DNA of 64,000 nt from Ailanthus altissimus (taxonomy: Eukaryota; Streptophyta; Magnoliopsida; Sapindales; Simaroubaceae): NCBI GenBank assembly GCA_946807835.1, contig OX327700.1, positions 22,604,001 to 22,668,000 of the forward strand. Reading direction: 5' to 3'. A model generated the notes under the pieces. It searched no databases. It saw nothing but the letters and a program-made list of their open reading frames with translations, and was not told the DNA's origin. The translations under genes and the position numbers were made by a program. Below, piece after piece: positions 13,570 to 23,194 of this stretch (its first letter is position 1; every line of letters starts with the position of its first letter).

Positions 13570-14070
13570 TTGAAACAAGTTAAAATTAATCTTCCCTTGT
13601 TACATTTGATTAAGCAGGTTCCAACTTATGCCAAAGTCATCAAGGATTTATGTACTATCAAAAGAAAACACCATGTGAAGAAAACTGCATTTTTGGCAGA
13701 ACAGGTAAGTGCAGTGATTGAACAAAAGACACCACCCAAGTATAAAGACCCAGGATGTCCCACAATCTCCTGCCAAATTGGGACACATGAGTTTGGTCAA
13801 GCTTTATTGGACTTAGGAGCAAGTGTAAATTTAATGCCTTATTCTATTTACTTGCAGTTAGGACTTGGTGAGATTAAACCAACCTCTGTAGTCCTACAAT
13901 TAGCTGACCGATCAATCAATAAACCACGGGGAATAGTAGAAGATGTTTTGTTGCAAATTGATAAATTTTACTACCCTGTTGATTTTCTTGTTTTAGATAC
14001 TCAGTCTGTTGTTAACATGGAGTCAAAAATCCCTTTTTATTTTGGGGAGACCTTTTCTTGCCACTGCTAA
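13570..14070 (+). pseudogene. Retropepsin-type aspartic protease, frameshifted at its end
   Basis: The frame continues from gag. The catalytic motif LLDLGASVNLMP (the DLGAS variant of the retropepsin D-T/S-G triad) lies at about 13804-13840, followed by the flap and hydrophobic strands ending in VDFLVLD. The enzyme would process the Gag polyprotein as a dimer. A one-base shift in the T run at 14033-14037 throws the frame out. The next conserved box (ILGRPFLATANALID) continues in the frame that starts near 14009. One indel in a homopolymer could also be a sequencing error. Confidence 0.85.
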
Positions 14071-14890
14071 TGCTCTTATTGATTGCAGAAATGGTCTAAT
14101 GAAATTATCTTTTGGGAATATAACTCTTGAGGTGAACATTTTTCATATTGATAAGCAATCACGAGAAGAAGACGAATGCTATCATTCATATATGATAGAC
14201 ACACTTGGAGCGGAGGAAGCTTATAAAAATCATGGCTCTAATTCTTTAGAAAATCTCTTTGATTTTGATATTGAAGAATTGTATTATCCTGATGAAACAA
14301 CTGATATGTTTAGTATTTTTGACTCACAGGATAAAGGAATTCGATTTTGGAAACCAGGCATTGAAAAGTTGCCATGTGAGAGGGAGAAACCAAAATCATC
14401 AAAACTCGAGACACCACGTGTCATCATTGGTGACCAAGGAACACATTTCAGTTCTAGAAAACCTCATAAAGCTTATTGGGCTGTCAAAGCCCTTAACTTT
14501 GATTTGAATGCTGCAGGTCTCCAGAGAAAGTTACAATTGTCAGAAATAGAAGAGCTACGAAATGACGCATATGAAAACTCCAGAATTTATAAAGCTAAAA
14601 TGAAAGTAGCTCATGATAAACAGATCTCAAGGAAACAATTTGAGCCAAATCAACGGGTCTATCTTTATGATTCTCGATTGCATTTACACCCTGGAAAGTT
14701 GAGATCTCGATGGACTGGTCCATTTATGATAAGACATGTTTTTTCTAATGGTGCTGTTGAAATAGAAGACCCCACTGATGGACGGACTTTCAAAGTGAAT
14801 GGACAGCGGCTAAAAAGCTACATGGAAAAGGTAAACGACTCTATGTACCTAGGCGAGATCCCTCTTATGGATCTTGTCTATCGTGATTGA
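14009..14890 (+). CDS. Protease tail joined to integrase C-terminus; RT, RNase H and integrase core deleted
   Basis: This 293-codon open frame starts with the end of the protease region (LGRPFLATANALIDC). At 14400-14460 it shows an integrase segment, VIIGDQGTHFSS, corresponding to the second catalytic Asp region (IISDGGSHF in related elements). It then jumps directly to PHKAYWAVKALNFD, which in full-length Athila/Tat elements lies more than 100 residues further on, past the catalytic Glu. The rest is the integrase C-terminal domain (KLRSRWTGPFMI near 14694-14730, then a DGRTFKVNGQRLK tail). No RT (YADD-type) or RNase H motif exists in the element. The frame is open, but no catalytic polymerase or integrase can result, which marks a deletion derivative. 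Confidence 0.85.
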   Translation: MLTWSQKSLFILGRPFLATANALIDCRNGLMKLSFGNITLEVNIFHIDKQSREEDECYHSYMIDTLGAEEAYKNHGSNSLENLFDFDIEELYYPDETTDMFSIFDSQDKGIRFWKPGIEKLPCEREKPKSSKLETPRVIIGDQGTHFSSRKPHKAYWAVKALNFDLNAAGLQRKLQLSEIEELRNDAYENSRIYKAKMKVAHDKQISRKQFEPNQRVYLYDSRLHLHPGKLRSRWTGPFMIRHVFSNGAVEIEDPTDGRTFKVNGQRLKSYMEKVNDSMYLGEIPLMDLVYRD

Positions 14891-15138
14891 TCAGGTTCAA
14901 TCTATCTGTACCATATTTTATATTTTGTCTATATTTTACCTTTTGACTTTCTATTTTTGCTTTTATTTTCTTGCACATTTTATTTTACTTTATTTTCTTC
15001 TTTTTATTTTTTCTTCAGTGTGATTTTATTTCCCGGTCAAGTGGCGGATACGGTACTCCGTGACTATTAAAGTCAGTTTCTCAGTTCCCTAAAAACTATC
15101 CCTCAAATTGTGCATTCATCTCTTTTCTTTCTTTCAAA

Positions 15139-15756
15139 ATGGATCGCATTCTTGCCAATCTTAAAAAACGTTTTCCTTCATTTCCTCAAAATGCTCTACT
15201 TAAGATTTACAAAGCACGGTGTGAAAGCCTAAGGCTATTGATGTTGGGTAATATCCATGTGGACCTTCGTTGGTTAATTTAAGCCAAGGTTCGGTTGTCT
15301 GGTGAGTTTGAAAATAATTTTGTTTCTCATATGCCTGGTCTTGGAAGAAGCTCTTATGCCAAAAGACGACGAGCAAAAAGGTTACAAGTCTGTCATAAAT
15401 GTGCTCGATGGAATTGTAATTGGAGTTGTCGTTCTTTAGGATTCGTATCTAGAAATCGAGAAGACAAAATTCAGTTCATTAAGGATGGACTGAGTAAGGA
15501 GTCTTTGGATGATATCCTATTGACTCTTGAGACGCATCCCTGTGAGCTCGTGCAACGTGAACTTTTCGATTTATGAAACAAATTCAAAAATGAACATCAA
15601 CGGTATAGTCTTGGGAATCTGACTCTAAAAGACCCTGTTTGCCAATTTATAAGAAAATTGGATGGGAAGCCTATCCCCGACCCATAGAGGGCGTTTAAGC
15701 CGTTACTGGACGTAAAACCAGAGGAAGATGTGAGCCACAATCACAACTACTTGTAA
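15139..15756 (+). pseudogene. Unrecognised Cys-motif ORF in the retrotransposon, three in-frame stops
   Basis: From the ATG at 15139 one frame runs about 205 codons to a TAA at 15754-15756, with only three internal stops (TAA at 15280, TGA at 15574, TAG near 15685). The product is basic at first, with a segment YAKRRRAKRLQ, followed by a possible metal-binding motif CHKCARWNCNWSC (CX2CX4CX3C) near 15391-15430. A charged segment with KDGLSKESLDDIL follows. I do not recognise the family. It is not a gag zinc knuckle and not integrase. It lies between the integrase tail and LOG, and its decay pattern resembles that of gag. It may be an accessory element gene or a second captured host sequence. 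Confidence 0.55.
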
Positions 15757-15942
15757 ATACATGTGTTTTAATTTCAAACTTTATTTTATGAATAGTAGGG
15801 CTACTCATGTAGATGTCTTAAATTCAAATCTTTTTGTTCAATAATGCATGTGGGTCATTATGTTTAAATTTTTGTGTTTTATTTTGAACTCTCTTTTGAT
15901 AAACTGTCGGGTTACCATAATCATTGTTATCATTTGGCACTC

Positions 15943-15950
15943 TATAAATA
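15943..15950 (+). promoter_or_regulatory. TATA-like box upstream of the LOG ORF
   Basis: tataaata sits 53 bp before the LOG ATG, within ctctataaatacagc. That spacing would put a transcription start near 15975 and leave a short leader. It suggests, but does not prove, an internal promoter independent of the LTR. AT-rich DNA makes chance TATA boxes common. Confidence 0.4.
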
Positions 15951-16002
15951 CAGCACCTCAGTTTCTTCATTTTCATATATTGAGATAAAGGTGAGAGTAG
16001 AT

Positions 16003-16650
16003 ATGGAGGAAACCCAAGTTCGACAATTTCGAAATATATGTGTATTTTGTGGATCTAGTCCTGGGGAGAGTAAAGTGTTCGTAGAAGCAGCAAACAATCT
16101 AGGAAAAACATTAGCTGCAAGAAAAATTCATTTGATTTATGGAAGAGGTAGCATTGGGCTAATGGGGTGTGTGTCAACAGCTGCACATTTAGGAGGAAGT
16201 CAAGTTTTAGGTATTATTCCTACAGCTTTGGCCGTAGGAAATCTGACCGGAAAAACAATAGGAGAAGAGTTACAAGTCTCATCCATGCATGAACGTATAG
16301 CCAGAATGCTTTGTAATGCAGACGCTTTTATTGCTTTACCAGGTGGTTTCGGTACCTTGGAAGAAATTTTTCAAATTGTCTCTTGGGCCCAACTGAATAT
16401 CCACTGAAAACCCATAGGTTTGTTGAATGTTAATAACTATTTTGATTGCTTACTTTGTTTTCTTGATCAAGCTGTGGAACAGAATTTTATTTCACATTCG
16501 GCGCAACAGATCCTGGTTTCTGCTACTGAGGCAGATGAATTGATTAACAAATTACAGACAGTTACCTACGAACCTGACCCAGCAATAACTCGGATCGATT
16601 GGTCAGTGGGCCTTAACAAGCGAAAATTGGATCTGACACTTCGTTTGTAA
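16003..16650 (+). pseudogene. LOG-like: Intronless LOG-like cytokinin riboside 5'-monophosphate phosphoribohydrolase inside the retrotransposon
   Basis: LOG enzymes release active cytokinin bases from cytokinin riboside monophosphates in the cytosol. The frame has 215 codons, the normal LOG length, and is broken only by a TGA at 16405 (codon 135). Visible landmarks: RNICVFCGSSPG near the N-terminus; YGRGSIGLMG at residues 46-55, where the usual GGG has Gly48 changed to Arg; MHERIARM at 95-102 with the catalytic-type Arg98; and PGGFGTLEE at 113-121 ending in the catalytic Glu121. After the stop the frame continues with KPIGLLNVNNYFD and ends in RKLDLTLRL. Plant LOG genes normally contain several introns, so an uninterrupted copy between LTRs points to capture from mRNA (inference). 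As it stands, translation would give a 134-residue N-terminal piece that keeps the catalytic motif but lacks the last third. Confidence 0.9.
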
Positions 16651-17987
16651 ATTTTTCTTTTTATTTATTTATTTATCAGTACTATCATTTTAGTTTATAT
16701 TTGCTTAAGTGTCTCTCAGGTTTGTTTCTTTCAAATAACTAGCGTTTCAGGTAATGTCTCCTATACTTTATCTCTTTCTATTTAAACATTGAGGACAATG
16801 TTTCATCTGGTTTGGGGGGAGGATAGTAGACATACGTTGCATTTTGTAAAAAAAAAAAAAATTGTGGTCCGACATTTGATTAAAATGGCAGAATAAAGAG
16901 TTCATTCTTGAACTCTTGAAACGCATTCTAGGTCAAATTAGAATGGCAGAGTAAGGAGTTTTAGTACTAACTTTTGAAATGCATTTTAACTAACTTTTTG
17001 TTATTTTGTTTTATATTTCATGCATTGTCGTTTACTGCTTGTAGTCTTGGTAATTCTTGTATAAAGGAATTTGCTTTTCTACCTAAGTATGATTTCAGAA
17101 TTATTTAGGTTGAGTCATTGTTTCTATCTAGGTTACTAAAGAATGACTTCCAAAATATGTTTGAGCACAATGCTAAGCCTTGTGGTAAGATGGATGATTC
17201 AATTTATATAGTCAAGAGAATTCCCATGTTTAAGTATATATTTTTCTAATCTCATATATCTTTTGTGAGTAAGTGGAAAGGTTGAGAAAACAGCTTATGA
17301 ACCTTCATTGATCCTTTGAATTGGTTAATTTTTGTTTAGAATGATATTATTTGAATTAAGGGATAAGTTGGTTACATTTGTGCATAATATAATTTGGTGA
17401 GAAACCTTTGTAATGCTTCCTTGTATTCTTCAAAAAAAAAAAAAACACAAAAATACCAAAAACAAGAAAAAAAAAAAAGAAGCAATTGAGTTTAATAAAG
17501 TCTTCATTCAATTTTAGAAGACAAATATCTTGTAAAACAGTTTTCTCACCAAGTTATAATTGTATTATTCTCACAAGCCAATTAAAGTTCCAAAGTTGGC
17601 GTATGATATGAATAATTGATTTTTAAACAAATAATTTTCCTATCTTCGGATCAATGTTAGTTTATATGTCTGTCCTTAAAATTGAGTTTTTCTTGAGTGC
17701 TTAACCGTTTTCCAACTCCATAAGAAAAGTCCTAACCTTTTAAACAGTCATACACCTGTGAGGATATGGAGTTGAGGCTTTTACTTGGAGAAATTCTCAA
17801 GGCTATATCTATTGTGGTTTGTGGTTAGATGGTTATGGTTTAGTTCACACACACACAAATTATGGAAGTTGTAATTGAAAAAACCATGATAGCAACAGTG
17901 ATCTCGAACTGACGTTTTGATTGAAGTGCTTAGGTAGTTTTGCATATTCTATTTACGCTTGAATTGCTAGAGACTAGCAATAAGCTG
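16651..17987 (+). other. Untranslated 3' region of the retrotransposon
   Basis: No plausible ORF is present. A purine-rich tract, ggtttggggggaggata, lies near 16809-16825 and resembles an extra polypurine tract. A-rich runs occur at 16848-16861 and 17433-17480, and a CA microsatellite near 17848-17857. The stretch connects the LOG ORF to the 3' LTR. Confidence 0.5.
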
Positions 17988-17998
17988 GTTGGGGGCTG
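17988..17998 (+). other. Polypurine-tract-like sequence before the 3' LTR
   Basis: ggttgggggct immediately precedes the TG of the 3' LTR. Its position is right for the plus-strand primer of LTR retrotransposons, although it is interrupted by pyrimidines. Confidence 0.55.
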
Positions 17999-19555
17999 TG
18001 ATGAACACATGAAAATGCATGTTGTTAGGAGATTCAATCACTATTTAATGTCACTAATTTTAGTATTTTCTGTATTTTTAGCTTGAAATAAAGTGTTCTC
18101 CTTAAATTGTGATTAATGAATGTTATTTGGATAGGTTTAGGTAAACTGGACATAACTCTCAATGTAGAAATCGAAATGAAGAAATTCTTGAACCTGGTGC
18201 AACATGACTCAATCTTACACAAATTTTAAGAATAGTGGAAAAGTCAAATCCAATATGTTATGGGCCAAAAATTGAGATACAACAGAATCGGATTACAACT
18301 CTTACCTAGCTTGACCCAGTTTACGTATTTGGACCGTATCTCACAAAATACATATTCAATTGGTGTAATTCTTGAAGCTGTGAATTTCTGACTTAACTAT
18401 CAACAACCCGTATGTTTATGGTAAAGTCCAAATCAGCCGTTATCATGGACCAAATCGCATTGCAAGTGGGTAAAATGGTTGTTGGCCGAATTCTGATGTA
18501 TCTTTGGAATTTTACTCATATCTCATTGGATACTCATCCAATTTGCATAACATCAGTGCCTATGGAAAGAAGAGTTAAAATGCTACAACTTTCATGTCGG
18601 CTACAGAAGCTGAATTGATCATTTACATTATCAAAAACGTGCTGTAAATGGATACACGAGTTATTGGCTTAAAATTATTGAAGATTGATGTCATCCATGA
18701 CATATGTCCATTCATTGCCTATATAAGGAGACACTTAGGACGTTTTTAATAATAGATAATTCTCTCTTTTTTTATTCTCATTAACATGTATTGTAATTTA
18801 GGCTAGAGTTCCTAGCAAGGCTAAGAGATGAACTTTTATGTGTAGTAAATCTACTTCCATGCTTTAATTCGGTGTCAAGAGCTATAAATGTTGTAAGTTT
18901 GGTTTTGATTAAACTCTTATCTATTTTATTTTCTATAATCCAGAGGTTATAATTCTCATGTCTCATATATGTTCAGTCATGCTTTTCTTATGTGATTCAT
19001 GTTGATTTATAATTGTTACTGGTTACATTGTTTTATATGTTAATCTTTTACTGCAGTATTGTCAATTTGATATATTGTCGATCTTGGATAACATGTAAGG
19101 GCAATAAATGTTTGATATTCAAGTTAATCTTTTACTGCAATATTGTCAAAATGATATATTGTCGATCTTAGATAACTTGTATAAATAACATGATGTGTGT
19201 TAATGCTTGCAAAGAGTTTAACTAAATCAAATACATGTGTTATCAAATGTGCTATATATTACATACCTTCCGATTGATTGTTTGGAATGTGAAACTTTCA
19301 GTTGAGTTATAAATATCGAATCAAAGTATAAAGTAGATTTATAAATCATAATTGTGATTCTCAAAGCCTTGCTTAAATCATCATAAGACATTTTCCTCAA
19401 TTCATAGATAATTCTATCTCATCCGTTTAAATCAATTAACCCTTTGCTACTGCTTTAATATTTTACTTCACCAACCTATTTTGTCAAGAGCTTTCTCGTG
19501 GGATCGACACCTCAATCTATACTGCGATAGCCGCGTTATATTTTGAGCGTAAACA
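17999..19555 (+). repeat. 3' LTR of the LOG-carrying retrotransposon
   Basis: 1557 bp, collinear with the 5' LTR without indels. By eye about 24 substitutions separate the two, most of them transitions and most in the first 700 bp. It ends gtaaaca and is followed at once by the target duplicate tagcc and then LINE A ORF1 sequence. Confidence 0.95.
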
Positions 19556-20177
19556 TAGCCTTATTTAATTAAGAGGCAGAACCATACCCCTAATGATACC
19601 CATGACTATCTTTGGACTTCAATATTCTCAGCATATACTGTAAATCCAAACCCATACTTGATAGTTCTTATGAATTTCAATAGTATAAGGGTTAAAATTC
19701 GGATGCCATTAATAAAGATGGAAATAGCCCGAATTCAGAGTATAAGTGCCCCTGCCTCAAACTCTTTGCATGTTCACAGCATCCTTAGGACTTAGAAACC
19801 TTTTGGCTTCGAAAACAAGTCCCAATCATGTTTAGAGTTCCATAATTTATTAAGTCCCAATTTTAGGGCATCCACTTTGATTGGTTGCGATTATTTTTTT
19901 AATATCAAACGATCAATAAAATTAGATTTACTTTGAAGGAGACATTTTTTATGTTCTATTTCATCAATCATGATAAAAAAAAAAAAAAAAGAAACTGGTC
20001 CCCATTGAAGCAAAGAGGTGGAATTTGCAACGGATGTGTAGTGATATCCGGTGAAAAGGAAAGAATAGATGCAAAGGACCTTTTCACTAGAATTGTCGAT
20101 GTTGCTTCCACTGATTCCAGTTGCTTCTGTTTATACCGTGCCAGCGGGTTAGCCATCTCCTCAATCACGTCGGCCAT
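19556..20177 (-). pseudogene. LINE A ORF1, 5' part
   Basis: On the minus strand an ATG at 20177 opens MADVIEEMANPLARYKQ, followed by RSFASIL and an IPPLCFNGD segment, a typical beginning of plant L1 ORF1. An A/T homopolymer at about 19976-19990 shifts the frame. The remaining DUF4283-like sequence (a W-G-WDLFSKPKGF region and VWVWI) continues to the retrotransposon boundary at 19556 and resumes at 9584. Confidence 0.6.
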
Positions 20178-20570
20178 GGCGAGACCGACGGAGGAGAAAG
20201 CTGAGAGCTAAAAAAGGAAGGTAAAAAGAATAAATCAGGTTTAGGCAGTTTAATGCTTCCTAATTTGGTTCTACGAGACGGGGCTCTCCTACATTGCTTT
20301 TCGATGCCAAGAAAATAACCTTCTCAACTTATTGGAGCATGGCATATTCAAGCATTACTTTTGATAATTACTTGATTGGTCACGTAGATCAGCATACATG
20401 TTATAAAGTCATTGAAAGTCTTGTTAATTTAACGAAAATTAAGTTCTTGTAACAATGTGAAAATGTGATGTCAATTTATTGTGAGTTAATACTTTCTCCA
20501 GATCAAACTTTTGTGACTCGATAAATACCGATACATTAGTCTGTTGTTTGTGGTCATTTTAATTTATTTT

Positions 20571-22752
20571 TCAGAAGTCAATTCTGTTGCTAGTCTTTTC
20601 AATAAGTCTGGCATTGTACTCAGCAATCCAAAGTTCAATAATTTTGATCTCTCTCTGTCTCTGTGCAACCAGCCAATAAGGATCACTTGGAGTAGAGTTG
20701 AGTATATCCAAGCAGTGAGCTCCTAGATAAAGTTACTATTCACAGTCAAAATTCTGTAAGAAAATTGAGAAGAAAAAAATTCCGAGACTCGATCATAAAA
20801 AAATAAGCATACCTTCATTTGTAAATATAGCTACAACAGTGTCAGATATGTCCTGTAAAACCCTGTAGTTTTAAGTTTTAACAAAGATAAATTAGTGGAT
20901 GCATAATTCCTATAAAAAAAAAAATTGTATGATCAAACCAGAAGGGCTGAAATTTTTGGTTCTTTACCCTCCAACACTATATGGGTCTCGCAGTCCATTG
21001 GAAAATATGATATTGCTTGCAAAATTTCCAAGGACGGATTTTATATCCTGGAGATTATATAAAAAAGCAGTAAATTGTTAGTTTTTTGTTAAAATGTTAT
21101 GTGTATTGCTACCGCAATTGGCCATATGTTTATTAATATTGTAATGGAAATAGAATTGGAAGAAATGTAAATGAACTGTAAAAGATGATTACATGGCCAC
21201 CAAATTCTGTTGTGATCCAATGCGGTCTTGGGGTTACGCCGAAGAGAGCTTGACAGGACTTGGTGAAATTGTTCAAATCAAATGGCGATGCTTGGAACAT
21301 TGTATCATTGCCACCATGTCCAATCGGCATTACCATCTCGGTGCATGTCTGAAACATACAAATATTTTGCATAAAAGAAATAAGTTAATGACTGTGATAC
21401 AATATCTTCGACAAAACTTATTCCTAGAACAGAAATGAAACTGAAACTGAAAAGCAAAGTAGGATTGCAACAGTGAAAATGCTAAAGAAGCAAACAGAAA
21501 AAGAATTACATAATTTAATTAAAAAAAGATGACCAACTTGTGCGGTGCTTATAATTTGATTAATAAACTGAAGAAACTTTCAAATTCAAACGCATCAAAC
21601 TTCTCTAAAATAGGTTCAGTACCAATTATAAGCTAGCATTAGTCCTAATCAGGACTTAGTACTATTTATCTACCACTCAACCCAATTGCTTAAGTGAATG
21701 TCCAATAGTTTAAAATTCAACTTAAAAATTTAAACTGTTAGATAAAGATATAATATTAGTATTAGAAATAAATTTTAATAATTTAATATTAATATTAAGA
21801 ATAAATTTTAACTGTCTCCTTCACATAAAACGTAAATTCAAATTTAAGGTTTTATATAAAATGTAAAACGTAAATTTGAGTTTAAGGTCTGAAAACACAA
21901 TAAATCCCTCAAAAATTGAAACATAAATGAATTATGAAATTAATTAAAAATAAAGACAACTCAGGACTTTAACTCTAAATTATTAGGTGAAGACGTAATA
22001 TTAGTATAAAAAATAAAGTTTAACAAGTACCATGTTTTTCTAGCATTAATTCCAAATTTAAATTGATTAGAACGGATGCAAGAATTCAAAGTTATAAATG
22101 ACTTGATTAAGTCAAGTCTTGCAAATTACAAGGTTATATCAAAGTATTCTTCTTTAGTTTTCTACCTGTGACAATTAGTATATTGTTATTTAGAATTTAA
22201 GAAAAAAACTTAAAAAATATATGTTTGGATACCTGCCATGTCCATCCACTCTTATTGCTTGGTTTGAAGTCCAATATATAATTGCAATGTCCTCCGCCGA
22301 GAAAACTAGCGTTGAGACCTGCTGCTACTTTGCCAAGAATATCAGTTGAATCCTACTCCATCGATGGCATTGCAGATTTTACTGACCGGATTATCGGGCG
22401 GATTATCGTACTGAGCAGAACCCACATAAGCAATTTCCAGATAATCCTTGAGTTCTTGTGATGAATTCAAGGGACTTGACAATTGAAAGAAACGGATAAA
22501 TTAACGCCACTACAACAATCAGCTTTTTCATCAAGTGGTTCTGGCAAAAGGAAAAAAAAATGTATTGAATTTGAAAAGATGAGTTTAGGATTATATCGAT
22601 TACCTGCAAGCGCTGAAAATATTGCTGAGGTTTAGAAGGCCATTTGTTTGAGCTGCAACTCTATCAATTTCAAACCAGGACTGTTTTATGGTGCTGTAAC
22701 AACTTTCACTAAATTCCTGCGTCATCCAACAGGTATATTACGGTAGCATTTT

Positions 22753-22795
<43 letters not shown>

Positions 22796-23155
22796 GTGTA
22801 TGAAATATGAGGTCAGAATAGATTTGAATATATAAATTCAAAAATATATATTAATTTTTTATTATTCATAGCATATAAACAAATAAATGTTTGAAAATAC
22901 ATGTTTTGACATGCTATGTCCTATAGGCAAATAAATAAATATTTTGCGGGAAAGGGATAAATAAAATTTATATATAGGAGTGTTTTAAAATACTAAGCAA
23001 TTATCAGATATTAATTTGAGTTAAAAAATTTCAATTAATTTGTTCAGATTTAAAATATCTTATTTTCACTGGCATACTTGAAAACAAATCACCTTGCTGA
23101 AAAACGCTACTTAAACCATGACAAGTTCGACTAATATATATGTTTATTATATACA

Positions 23156-23194
<39 letters not shown>

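Larger units (their letters stand above)
9585..19555 (+). mobile_element. Complete non-autonomous Ty3/Gypsy LTR retrotransposon carrying a LOG cytokinin gene
   Basis: Two 1557-bp LTRs (9585-11141 and 17999-19555) with TG...CA ends bracket the element. A perfect 5-bp target duplication, tagcc, flanks it (9580-9584 and 19556-19560). A primer-binding site for tRNA-Asp follows the 5' LTR. The internal region reads in order: leader with degenerate repeats, gag with a zinc knuckle, aspartic protease, a deletion, the integrase C-terminus, an unrecognised Cys-motif ORF, a LOG-like ORF, a long untranslated stretch and a G-rich tract before the 3' LTR. The tRNA-Asp site and the integrase tail (HKAYWAVKALNFD) point to the non-chromovirus Athila/Tat branch (established knowledge). 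RT, RNase H and the integrase core are absent, so any movement would depend on helper proteins. I counted about 24 LTR differences by eye (roughly 1.5%), indicating a fairly recent insertion. Confidence 0.95.
3030..20225 (-). mobile_element. LINE A: old L1-type retrotransposon, split by three younger insertions
   Basis: Read on the minus strand from about 20.2 kb down to 3.0 kb, the pieces fall in the normal LINE order: ORF1 start (20177), ORF1 middle (19556 region, continuing at 9584), endonuclease (about 7870-7289, continuing below 5153) and reverse transcriptase (4.8-3.2 kb). The 3' end lies near an A-rich tract (seen at 3000-3060 on the plus strand). Three blocks interrupt it: the LTR retrotransposon 9585-19555, the solo LTR 5154-7288, and an unassigned block near 8540-9215. 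Every reading frame carries many stops and shifts, so it is dead. Its 5' end stops about 350 bp beyond the stop codon of the S28 gene, which is transcribed toward it. Confidence 0.75.

Noticed and set aside
15295..15576. A separate gene starting at 15295
   Set aside because: The first codon is TTG and the frame is continuous with the ATG at 15139, so it is the middle part of one longer broken ORF.
22535..22604. Alternative acceptor (tgccag) near 22540 for exon 5 of the S28 gene
   Set aside because: Using it gives an early stop. The acceptor at 22475-22476 gives a correct frame and the family-like [12 protein letters not shown] start.
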